From positions 1-64,000 of the forward strand of contig NZ_QKTV01000002.1 of NCBI RefSeq assembly GCF_003362725.1: DNA of 64,000 nt, read 5' to 3'. The DNA is from Winogradskyella aurantiaca. Lineage in GTDB: Bacteria > Bacteroidota > Bacteroidia > Flavobacteriales > Flavobacteriaceae. The stretch's first letter is position 1. Every line of letters begins with the position of its first letter. The notes beneath the pieces were generated by a model. The model made no database searches. It saw only the letters and a list, made by a program, of their open reading frames with translations, and was not told the DNA's origin. Shown here piece by piece: positions 57,442-64,000 of the stretch. Both the position numbers and the translations under genes were made by a program.

Positions 57442-58791
57442 TTACACTAACTCCGGTGAACTCGCAAAGTCAAATCGTACCAGACCATCATCATCGATAT
57501 GTTTTAAATCTACTTGATGTAGCGTATTGACCAAGTTAGGATTCCATGGTGCTTTTACTTTGACATAATTTTCTGTGAAACCGTGAATATAACCCTCCTT
57601 ATTTTCTCCCTCAAAAAGAACGGTTTTTTGAAGTCCCATCTGTGACTCGTAAAAGGCGCGTCGTTTTTTTACTGATAACCCTCGAAGCATTTTACTTCTT
57701 TTGGTGCGAATCGCTTTAGGAACAACACCTTCCATCTCTGCAGCCTCAGTATTATCCCTTTCAGAATAAGTAAACACGTGTAAATATGAAATATCTAATG
57801 CGTTTAGAAATTCATAGGTCTCCAAAAACAACTCATCGGTTTCACCTGGGAATCCAACAATAACATCAACACCAATACAGGCATGGGGCATGAGTTCCTT
57901 AATTTTTGCAACTCGATCCTCGTACAGTTCACGCATGTATCTGCGCTTCATTTTTTTAAGAAGTATATTACTGCCGCTTTGTAGTGGAATATGGAAATGA
58001 GGCACAAAGGCACGCGATTGTGAAACAAGTTCAATAGCATCATCCTTTAATAAATTAGGTTCAATTGACGATATTCTTAAGCGCTCAATTCCATCAACTT
58101 CATCCAATTTTCTGATAAGATCTAAAAAGGTATGTTCATGACGCTTATTACCAAATTCCCCTTTACCATAGTCACCAATATTAACACCTGTCAGTACAAT
58201 TTCCTTAATACCTTTACTTGAAATTTTTTGAGCGTTGGCAATCACATTTTCCATAGTATCACTTCTTGAAATGCCTCGTGCCAGTGGAATGGTACAATAA
58301 GTGCATTTATAATCGCAACCGTCCTGCACTTTCAAAAATGCGCGCGTGCGGTCACCTATGGAATAACTACCTACATAAAAATCAGCTTCAGAGATTTCAC
58401 AAGAATGAATCTGACCCAGGCTACCAGTTCTATCCGGATTGTCTAATAACGAATTGATGTAATAATCTACCTTAAATTTTTCAGTTGCTCCAAGTACAAG
58501 GTCTACTCCATCAACGGCTGCCAATTCCTTTGGCTTCAACTGAGCATAACACCCAATAGCAGCAATAAAAGCCTCATCATTTGATTTAAGAGCCTGTTTG
58601 ACAATAGATTTAAAACGTTTGTCAGCATTCTCAGTTACAGAACAGGTATTAATCACATAAATATCAGCAGCCTCATTGAAGTCCACCCTCTCATAGCCTT
58701 GGTTCTTGAAACCACGAGCAATGGTGGATGTTTCGGAAAAATTAAGTTTACATCCAAGTGTATAAAAAGCGACTTTTTTGCTTGAGACCAT
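57442..58791 (-). CDS. mtaB: tRNA (N6-L-threonylcarbamoyladenosine(37)-C2)-methylthiotransferase
   Basis: Radical SAM methylthiotransferase of 449 residues that converts t6A37 to ms2t6A in tRNAs reading ANN codons. The N-terminal UPF0004 domain holds C14 in TLGCKLNFSE and two further cysteines (NTCSVTE, GCYAQ). The radical SAM motif is CDYKCTYC (near 155) and the TRAM domain is at the C-terminus. GCKLN and the lack of a longer MiaB-type extension point to MtaB and not MiaB or RimO. Confidence 0.95.
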   Translation of the reverse strand: MVSSKKVAFYTLGCKLNFSETSTIARGFKNQGYERVDFNEAADIYVINTCSVTENADKRFKSIVKQALKSNDEAFIAAIGCYAQLKPKELAAVDGVDLVLGATEKFKVDYYINSLLDNPDRTGSLGQIHSCEISEADFYVGSYSIGDRTRAFLKVQDGCDYKCTYCTIPLARGISRSDTMENVIANAQKISSKGIKEIVLTGVNIGDYGKGEFGNKRHEHTFLDLIRKLDEVDGIERLRISSIEPNLLKDDAIELVSQSRAFVPHFHIPLQSGSNILLKKMKRRYMRELYEDRVAKIKELMPHACIGVDVIVGFPGETDELFLETYEFLNALDISYLHVFTYSERDNTEAAEMEGVVPKAIRTKRSKMLRGLSVKKRRAFYESQMGLQKTVLFEGENKEGYIHGFTENYVKVKAPWNPNLVNTLHQVDLKHIDDDGLVRFDFASSPELV

Positions 58792-58813
58792 TCTCGTACT
58801 TTTACAGAGTCGG

Positions 58814-58821
58814 CAAATTTA
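58814..58821 (-). promoter_or_regulatory. mtaB -7 promoter box
   Basis: Minus strand TAAATTTG followed by C matches TAnnTTTG, 22 bases upstream of the mtaB ATG at 58791. It lies between mtaB and the divergent OppA-like gene. Confidence 0.5.
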
Positions 58822-58836
58822 CAACTATTTGATCAG

Positions 58837-60462
58837 ATGGTAAAACTCCATTTTAGAAGACCTTATATCCAACTCATTGGCATTCATGTAGTTCTGGTTC
58901 TTACGTATGGATGCTCGAAAAAACAAACCACATATGGAGACCGTGATGTATTCCGCTACAACGAACATAAAAATATTAATTCTTTAGACCCTGCGTTTTC
59001 TAAGGATCTTGCTGATATTTGGGGGGTGCATCAACTATTCAATGGTCTAGTACAAATGGACAACCAATTAAATGTTCAACCAGCCATTGCTAAGACCTGG
59101 ACCATTTCAGACAATGCTAAAGTCTATACCTTTAATCTGAGATCCGATGTTGTTTTCCATAAGCATGCTCTGTTTGGTCCAGATTCCACGAGAAAAGTCG
59201 TAGCATCGGATGTTGAATATAGTTTTAATCGCATACTGGACCCTAATGTTGCTTCGCCTGGAAGTTGGGTTTTTCAAAAAGTCGCATCATTTAGAACGGT
59301 TAACGATAGCACCTTTCAAATACGGTTAAAACAACCTTTTCCTGCCTTTTTAGGATTATTAACTATGAAGTATTGTTCTGTAATTCCACCCGAGATTGTA
59401 TCATATTATGGTTCGGATTTTCGTTCTAATCCTATAGGAACTGGGCCTTTTAAGTTCAAACGGTGGGAAGAAAACACCAAACTCGTCTTTAGAAAGAACC
59501 TCCAGTATTTTGAAAAGGACTCTCTTGGTCAAACACTACCATATCTAGAGGCTGTAGCTATTACATTCCTTCCTGATAAACAAAGTGAGTTCCTTCAATT
59601 TGCACAGGGAAATATTGATTTTGTATCCGGTCTAGATGCTTCTTATAAGGACGAAATACTTACTGGTGATGGACATTTAAAACCCAAGTACCAGAAAACA
59701 TCTCGTATGATAAGGGGGCCCTATTTAAATACCGAATACTTGTCCTTTTTTATGGATACTAAAGAGGCAGAAGTTTTATCACCAAAGTTGAGGAAAGCTA
59801 TTAGTATTGGATTTGATCGTGAAAAGATGATTACCTATTTACGCAATGGTATTGGAATAGCTGCTAATGGAGGTTTTATTCCGGAGGGTCTACCAGGGTA
59901 TAGACCGTCTGATTCATTTGAATACAATCCTGAACTAGCAAAATCACTCATTGATGAATTTAAAGCTGAATCAGGTATTAATCGACCCAAGATAACCCTA
60001 TCTACCACAAGTAATTATTTGAGTTTCTGCGAATTTATTCAACGTGAAATTGAAAAACTTGGCTTAGAAATAGCTATTGAGGTCCTGCCCGCCTCAAGTT
60101 TGAAAGAGGCTAAAGCTAATGGGAAATTGCCATTTTTTAGGGCAAGTTGGGTTGCAGATTATCCAGATGCAGAAAACTATTTATCATTATTTTACAGAAA
60201 TAACTTTGCCCCAAATGGTCCCAATTACTCGCATTATTCAAATGCAACTTTTGACCAACTCTATGAGGAATCTTATGTAATTAGTGATCCCAAAGAACGA
60301 ACCATGCTCTATTCAAAAATGGATTCTATTGCATTGAGCACTTACCCGGTTATTCCCTTATATTATGACGAGGTAGTGCGTTTTAGTAGAAAAAATGTTT
60401 CTGGTTTAGGAATTAACCCGATTAATCTATTGGAACTGAAAGCAGTTAAGAAAACCGACTAA
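58837..60462 (+). CDS. ABC transporter substrate-binding lipoprotein, peptide/nickel family (SBP_bac_5)
   Basis: Family 5 solute-binding protein (541 aa), the class that includes OppA and DppA. The lipoprotein signal ends LVLTYGCSKK. The mature protein has the typical NSLDPAFSKD opening, the VVASDVEYSFNRILDPNVAS segment and SNPIGTGPFKFKRWEE (with IGTGPF). It probably binds peptides in the envelope. No permease or ATPase is adjacent, so it is an orphan here. Its stop overlaps the GlmU-family gene by 4 bp, tail to tail. Confidence 0.9.
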   Translation: MVKLHFRRPYIQLIGIHVVLVLTYGCSKKQTTYGDRDVFRYNEHKNINSLDPAFSKDLADIWGVHQLFNGLVQMDNQLNVQPAIAKTWTISDNAKVYTFNLRSDVVFHKHALFGPDSTRKVVASDVEYSFNRILDPNVASPGSWVFQKVASFRTVNDSTFQIRLKQPFPAFLGLLTMKYCSVIPPEIVSYYGSDFRSNPIGTGPFKFKRWEENTKLVFRKNLQYFEKDSLGQTLPYLEAVAITFLPDKQSEFLQFAQGNIDFVSGLDASYKDEILTGDGHLKPKYQKTSRMIRGPYLNTEYLSFFMDTKEAEVLSPKLRKAISIGFDREKMITYLRNGIGIAANGGFIPEGLPGYRPSDSFEYNPELAKSLIDEFKAESGINRPKITLSTTSNYLSFCEFIQREIEKLGLEIAIEVLPASSLKEAKANGKLPFFRASWVADYPDAENYLSLFYRNNFAPNGPNYSHYSNATFDQLYEESYVISDPKERTMLYSKMDSIALSTYPVIPLYYDEVVRFSRKNVSGLGINPINLLELKAVKKTD

Positions 60463-61637
60463 TCTGCTTTTCTGAATTTCGAAGATTCATCAAAAACATG
60501 AGAAAGAATGGCCTTGTCCTGTTCCGACAATATTACTTGGCGTCTTTCCATGACCTTTTCTGCCACCTCAAAGGCTTTATTGGTTTTATAGGTTACAAAA
60601 CCTTTACTACCACCCCAGGAAAAACTTGGAACAAAATTTCTTGGAAAACCACTACCAAAAATATTAGCACTGACTCCAACAACAGTTCCAGTATTGAACA
60701 TGGTATTAATACCACATTTACTATGGTCCCCCATCATTAGGCCGCAAAACTGTAATCCCGTTCTAGCAAACCCCTCTGTTTGATAATCCCATAATCTAAC
60801 TTCAGCGTAGTTGTTCTTTAAATTAGATGTATTAGAATCCGCACCAATATTACACCATTCACCCAGGACTGAATTTCCTAAGAACCCATCATGACCTTTA
60901 TTGGAATAACCCATTAATATTGAGTTATTGACTTCCCCGCCAACCTTACTATGTGGGCCTATGGTTGTTGGCCCATAAATTTTAGCCCCTAATTTAACAG
61001 TGGCATGGTCGCATAATGCAAATGGCCCTCGAATTATGGAGCCTTCCATTAATTCAGCATTATTTCCAATGTAAATTGGGCCATTATTTGTATTTAAGGT
61101 CACAAACTCGAGTTGCGCACCTTCTTCAATAAAAACAGGGTGCTCACCAAAAACATTGACCGTTTTGGAAATGGATTGAGATGATCTTCCCTTGGTCACT
61201 AAATTAAAATCAGCCTCAATAGCTGGACCATTCAATTTAAATAAATCCCAGGTATGTTCTATTTTCAAAAGATCTTCGTCAAATTCAACAGACTTAAAAC
61301 CAGAAAAATCATCGGGCTCTCTACCTTCTTCAATGCAAAAGGCCACAACGTCGTCTCCTTCAAAAATAGCCTCATTTGGCTGTAATGACTTTATGAGATT
61401 AACCAAAGATGTCGAGGGTAAGAAAGAGGCATTGATCATTACATTTAGCTCCATCTCAACCATAGGATACTTATCGGATAAATAATCTTCGGTAACTGTA
61501 GTTATGGTAACTTCCAAATGACGTTGCCATTTCTCCCTGATAGTTAATATGCCAATCCTAAGGTCTGCAACAGGTTTGGTGTAAGTAAAGGGCAGCAAAT
61601 TACTGCGATATGGACCATCAAAGAGGATATAGTTCAT
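60459..61637 (-). CDS. GlmU-family putative sugar nucleotidyltransferase
   Basis: A 392-residue protein conserved in Bacteroidota. The N-terminal part (NYILFDGPYRSNLLPFTYTK) is a divergent nucleotidyltransferase-like domain without the canonical pyrophosphorylase signature. The C-terminal half has left-handed beta-helix hexapeptide repeats (IYIGNNAELMEGSIIRGPFA, AKIYGPTTIGPHSKVGGEVN, NTGTVVGVSANIFGSG). It may act in cell-wall or LPS sugar metabolism; activity is not established for this subgroup. Confidence 0.87.
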   Translation of the reverse strand: MNYILFDGPYRSNLLPFTYTKPVADLRIGILTIREKWQRHLEVTITTVTEDYLSDKYPMVEMELNVMINASFLPSTSLVNLIKSLQPNEAIFEGDDVVAFCIEEGREPDDFSGFKSVEFDEDLLKIEHTWDLFKLNGPAIEADFNLVTKGRSSQSISKTVNVFGEHPVFIEEGAQLEFVTLNTNNGPIYIGNNAELMEGSIIRGPFALCDHATVKLGAKIYGPTTIGPHSKVGGEVNNSILMGYSNKGHDGFLGNSVLGEWCNIGADSNTSNLKNNYAEVRLWDYQTEGFARTGLQFCGLMMGDHSKCGINTMFNTGTVVGVSANIFGSGFPRNFVPSFSWGGSKGFVTYKTNKAFEVAEKVMERRQVILSEQDKAILSHVFDESSKFRKAD

Positions 61638-61662
61638 GGATCAATGTATTTGTGTAAAAATA

Positions 61663-61692
61663 AAAAAGCCCTTCAGTAATTGAAAGGCTTTT
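61663..61692 (-). terminator. Terminator after rpmE2
   Basis: Stem AAAAGCC-x-TTCA / TGAA-x-GGCTTTT with one internal mismatch and a GTAAT loop; on the minus strand it is followed by a T-run. It lies 22 bp past the L31 stop. Confidence 0.75.
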
Positions 61693-61713
61693 AAACTAAT
61701 ATCGTTGGAAGAA

Positions 61714-61965
61714 TTATTTTCTAAACTTCGCGTATTTGTTTTTGAACTTATCTACACGTCCGGCTGTATCTACCAATTTGGCTTTACCAGTATAGTAAGG
61801 ATGAGACGTTCTAGAGATTTCCAATTTCACTAATGGATACTCAACACCTTCTACATCAATCGTTTCACTAGTGTCAGCTGTAGACTTTGCCAAGAATACA
61901 TCATTATTAGACATATCTTTAAAAGCAACGATTCTATAATTCTTTGGATGGATATCTTTTTTCAT
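61714..61965 (-). CDS. rpmE2: 50S ribosomal protein L31 type B
   Basis: An 83-residue bL31. It begins MKKDIHPKNYRIVAFKDMSN and contains STADTSETIDVEGVEYPLVK and the SRTSHPYYTGKAKLVDTAGR core. None of the zinc-binding cysteines of the A type is present, so it is the C-minus (type B) form. This form is used without zinc, often replacing the zinc form under starvation; here it may be the main copy. A consensus promoter and a terminator frame it. Confidence 0.97.
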   Translation of the reverse strand: MKKDIHPKNYRIVAFKDMSNNDVFLAKSTADTSETIDVEGVEYPLVKLEISRTSHPYYTGKAKLVDTAGRVDKFKNKYAKFRK

Positions 61966-62003
61966 CTCCTTAGTCTTTTAAATATTTCGAATTTTTCGAG
62001 GTG

Positions 62004-62033
62004 CAAATTTAAGTATTTTTCTAAAACCTACAA
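62004..62033 (-). promoter_or_regulatory. rpmE2 promoter (TTG-N19-TAAATTTG)
   Basis: Minus strand TTG (62033-62031), exactly 19 bases, then TAAATTTG (62011-62004). A perfect match to the Bacteroidota housekeeping promoter; 38 bp upstream of the rpmE2 ATG. Confidence 0.85.
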
Positions 62034-62127
62034 TCTTTTTATAAGAAATAATTGCTCTTAATATATGTAACTTATTTGTAACTTGAAGTACTAACAAGTG
62101 AATCATTTAAAATCTAAACACTAAATC

Positions 62128-62643
62128 ATGGAAGAACTAAAACCAACCCCAGGTAAATTTGCATTAAATAATGGAATCTATCTTGGCCTGGCGATGATCC
62201 TTATTAATGTTGCCTTATATGTATCCGGACTAGTTTACGACGGGGTACAATGGCCTAACGTTATCTATTACATTCTATTTCCAATAGTTATTTTTTACAC
62301 CATCAGCAAATTTAAAAAGGCTAATGCCAATGAGCTCACAATAGGATTCGCCATAAAGGTAGGGCTTGCAGTAGCAATTGTTAGTGCGCTTGTTTATGTG
62401 GTTTACGGCTTAATATTTGTATACGTGATTGATCCTGGTTTTATGGACCAAATGGTTGAAATTTCAAGAGAAAAAATGCTTGAGAGAGGTGATATTCCTG
62501 CAGAAGCAGTAGAACAGCAAATGAAATTTGTTGAAATGTTTACCAATCCTTGGGTCGCAAATACCTTCTGGATTGCCATGAGTGCGCTCTTTGGTCTTAT
62601 TTATTCTCTCATAGGAGGTCTTGTAATGCGCTCGAACAAATAA
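62128..62643 (+). CDS. DUF4199 family membrane protein
   Basis: A 171-residue protein with four transmembrane helices: about 15-35 (IYLGLAMILINVALYVSGLV), 45-60 (VIYYILFPIVIFYTIS), 75-100 (FAIKVGLAVAIVSALVYVVY) and 145-165 (FWIAMSALFGLIYSLIGGLV). Between the third and fourth lies a charged helix containing REKMLERGDIPAEAVEQQM. The DUF4199 family is limited mainly to Bacteroidota and of unknown function. It is usually found next to the GT2 gene that follows here. Confidence 0.88.
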   Translation: MEELKPTPGKFALNNGIYLGLAMILINVALYVSGLVYDGVQWPNVIYYILFPIVIFYTISKFKKANANELTIGFAIKVGLAVAIVSALVYVVYGLIFVYVIDPGFMDQMVEISREKMLERGDIPAEAVEQQMKFVEMFTNPWVANTFWIAMSALFGLIYSLIGGLVMRSNK

Positions 62644-62663
62644 TTCAGCTCAATAAAAATTAC

Positions 62664-62671
62664 TAATTTTG
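62664..62671 (+). promoter_or_regulatory. -7 promoter box of the GT2 gene
   Basis: TAATTTTG matches TAnnTTTG, 23 bases upstream of the ATG at 62695. Confidence 0.45.
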
Positions 62672-62694
62672 ACACATAAGTGTTAAAATAACAT

Positions 62695-63642
62695 ATGGAT
62701 ATATCGGTAGTTATACCGTTACTTAACGAGGAAGAATCAATAAAAGAATTGTACGATTGGATTGCATCTGTGATGCAGTCCAATCATTTTTCTTATGAGA
62801 TCTTATTTATAGATGATGGAAGCAATGACAGTTCCTGGTCTATAATAAGCACATTAGCCGAACAACATCCTGAAGTAAAAGGTATAAAGTTCCGCAAGAA
62901 TTATGGCAAGTCTCAAGCGTTACATGCCGGCTTTTATGAGGTTGGCGGTGACGTAATTATTACTATGGATGCAGATCTTCAAGATAATCCTGAAGAAATA
63001 CCTGAACTATTTCAAATGATCACATCTGATGGGTATGATCTGGTATCGGGGTGGAAAAAGAAACGCTACGATTCGGTGCTCTCCAAAAACCTCCCATCTA
63101 AACTATTCAATTGGGCTGCAAGACGTACCTCACAGTTAAAATTACATGACTTTAATTGCGGTCTCAAAGCTTACAAAAATGAGGTAGTCAAATCAATTGA
63201 CGTATACGGAGAAATGCACCGCTACATTCCAGTATTAGCCAAAAATGCTGGATACGGTAATATTTCTGAAAAAATAGTGAAGCATCAAGCTAGAAAATAT
63301 GGAAAAACAAAATTTGGTATGGATAGATTTATAAACGGATTTCTTGATTTAATGACCATTTCGTTCTTATCAAGATTTGGTAAACGTCCCATGCACTTTT
63401 TTGGGGCGATTGGCGTATTGATGCTCATTTTAGGCTTCGGTTTTTCGGTTTATTTAGGAGTTGACAAATTGTTCCTTAATCCAAAAGGCCGACTTATAAC
63501 AGAGCGCCCACAGTTTTATCTAGCCTTAACAACGATGATTTTAGGAGCCTTATTTTTTGTGGCTGGGTTTTTAGGTGAATTAATATTACGTTCATCTAAA
63601 TCTGAAAAGCTCTATGAGGTTGAATCAAAAATTAACCTTTAG
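62695..63642 (+). CDS. GT2 glycosyltransferase, DPM1/GtrB-like
   Basis: A 315-residue GT-A fold enzyme. The opening DISVVIPLLNEEESIKELYDW is the nucleotide-binding edge, DDGSNDSSW and the metal-binding MDADLQDNPEEIPE motif are intact, and the domain continues with HRYIPVLAKNAGYG. Two C-terminal transmembrane helices (about 230-255 and 280-305) match GtrB- or DpmA-type dolichyl/undecaprenyl phosphate glycosyltransferases. It probably makes a polyprenyl-phosphate sugar for envelope glycans. Confidence 0.9.
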   Translation: MDISVVIPLLNEEESIKELYDWIASVMQSNHFSYEILFIDDGSNDSSWSIISTLAEQHPEVKGIKFRKNYGKSQALHAGFYEVGGDVIITMDADLQDNPEEIPELFQMITSDGYDLVSGWKKKRYDSVLSKNLPSKLFNWAARRTSQLKLHDFNCGLKAYKNEVVKSIDVYGEMHRYIPVLAKNAGYGNISEKIVKHQARKYGKTKFGMDRFINGFLDLMTISFLSRFGKRPMHFFGAIGVLMLILGFGFSVYLGVDKLFLNPKGRLITERPQFYLALTTMILGALFFVAGFLGELILRSSKSEKLYEVESKINL

Positions 63643-63680
63643 TTGTTGACACATTTGGCATTCGCAGCTATCTAAATAAC

Positions 63681-63688
63681 TATTTTTG
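63681..63688 (+). promoter_or_regulatory. -7 promoter box of the phosphohexomutase gene
   Basis: TATTTTTG matches TAnnTTTG, 28 bases upstream of the ATG at 63717. No -33 TTG at the exact spacing. Confidence 0.45.
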
Positions 63689-63716
63689 TACCCTGTTAAA
63701 TAACTCAATCCAATTT

Positions 63717-64000
63717 ATGAACCCAGATATTCAGAAGAAGGTTGACTCATGGCTGAGTCCAACATTTGATGCAGATACTCAAAATACTATTAAATCACTT
63801 CAGGCTAACGATCCAAAGACACTCGAAGAAAGTTTTTATCAAGATTTGGCCTTTGGAACCGGTGGGATGCGAGGTGTTATGGGTGTTGGCACTAATCGTA
63901 TTAATAAATATACACTTGGTAAAAATACCCAAGGACTAAGTCAATATCTTAAACGAGTTTTTCCAGGGGAGGACATAAAAGTGGCCATTGCCTATGATTG
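63717..64000 (+). CDS. Phosphoglucomutase/phosphomannomutase (3' end outside window)
   Basis: The first 94 codons of a phosphohexomutase, continuing past the window. The N-terminus has the GTGGMRGVMGVGTNRIN motif that opens the first domain of PgcA-type (Bacillus phosphoglucomutase) enzymes; the catalytic serine lies further on and is not visible. It interconverts glucose-1-phosphate and glucose-6-phosphate or the mannose equivalents. Its position after a GT2 gene fits a role in envelope sugar supply. Confidence 0.9.
   Translation, partial: MNPDIQKKVDSWLSPTFDADTQNTIKSLQANDPKTLEESFYQDLAFGTGGMRGVMGVGTNRINKYTLGKNTQGLSQYLKRVFPGEDIKVAIAYD

Noticed and set aside
1-64000. Mobile elements, prophage, defence islands, tRNA or rRNA genes
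   Set aside because: No transposase, integrase, terminal inverted repeats, attachment duplication, known defence gene or tRNA-like cloverleaf could be seen, and gene composition looks uniform.

Overview
The window is AT-rich chromosomal DNA from a member of the Bacteroidota, most likely a marine-type Flavobacteriaceae; I cannot place it below family level. The evidence is: (i) two proteins with C-terminal type IX secretion (T9SS) sorting domains; (ii) many promoters of the Bacteroidota form TTG-N18-20-TAnnTTTG, with almost no Shine-Dalgarno sequences; (iii) lineage-typical families (DUF4252 behind an ECF sigma factor, DUF4199 next to a GT2 glycosyltransferase, DUF2490, a GlmU-family protein, cysteine-free type B L31); and (iv) several genes that seem to start at TTG. 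I see no tRNA, rRNA, insertion sequence, prophage or CRISPR array. Coding density is very high. The only stretch over 300 bp without a protein gene is 43493-43821, which holds a cobalamin riboswitch.

Layout. 1-11278: the 3' part (over 3,750 codons) of a giant repetitive HYR/Ig-like surface protein with lectin-like modules and a T9SS sorting domain; its 5' end lies outside the window and the visible edge is an exact 243-bp-period tandem duplication. 11280-16558: hisS, a MacB-like permease, two lineage proteins, and the rpsF-rpsR-rplI operon (minus strand). 16780-26713: a LytTR response regulator; the minus-strand operon nadC-brkB-DUF2147-priA; rlmH; hpf; secreted and VOC-fold proteins; a DUF481 porin-like protein; rdgB. 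26757-31854: a DEAD-box RNA helicase with a long, probably structured leader, then trmH and a sirtuin. 31884-37549: an XRE regulator/membrane protein pair with a palindromic operator, a GT4 glycosyltransferase, a haem-binding protein, a HEAT-like protein, a DUF1028 protein, purB, and a 59-residue two-helix membrane protein that is easy to miss.

37575-41527: a four-gene cluster (ECF sigma factor, probable anti-sigma factor, two DUF4252 proteins) preceded by an ECF-type promoter motif, divergent from an S41 lipoprotein peptidase. 41564-46784: a vitamin B12 uptake locus, with a btuB-like TonB receptor under a cobalamin riboswitch on the minus strand and btuF-btuC-btuD-like genes diverging on the plus strand. 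46822-56813: rmuC, a thioesterase, a T9SS-sorted cupredoxin, carB without its allosteric domain, rpmH, a cardiolipin synthase and lytic transglycosylase pair, an alpha/beta hydrolase and a small GNAT-like protein. 56868-64000: a lipocalin-like lipoprotein, mtaB, an orphan OppA-like lipoprotein, a GlmU-family protein, rpmE2, DUF4199, GT2, and the start of a phosphohexomutase.

Most of the window is housekeeping (translation, replication restart, NAD, purine and pyrimidine synthesis) mixed with envelope genes. I found no convincing undescribed defence or mobile system. The observations most worth testing are the sigma/DUF4252 module with its putative autoregulated promoter, the nested domain insertions in the giant adhesin, the XRE operator, the zinc-cysteine-free sirtuin and the helicase leader.
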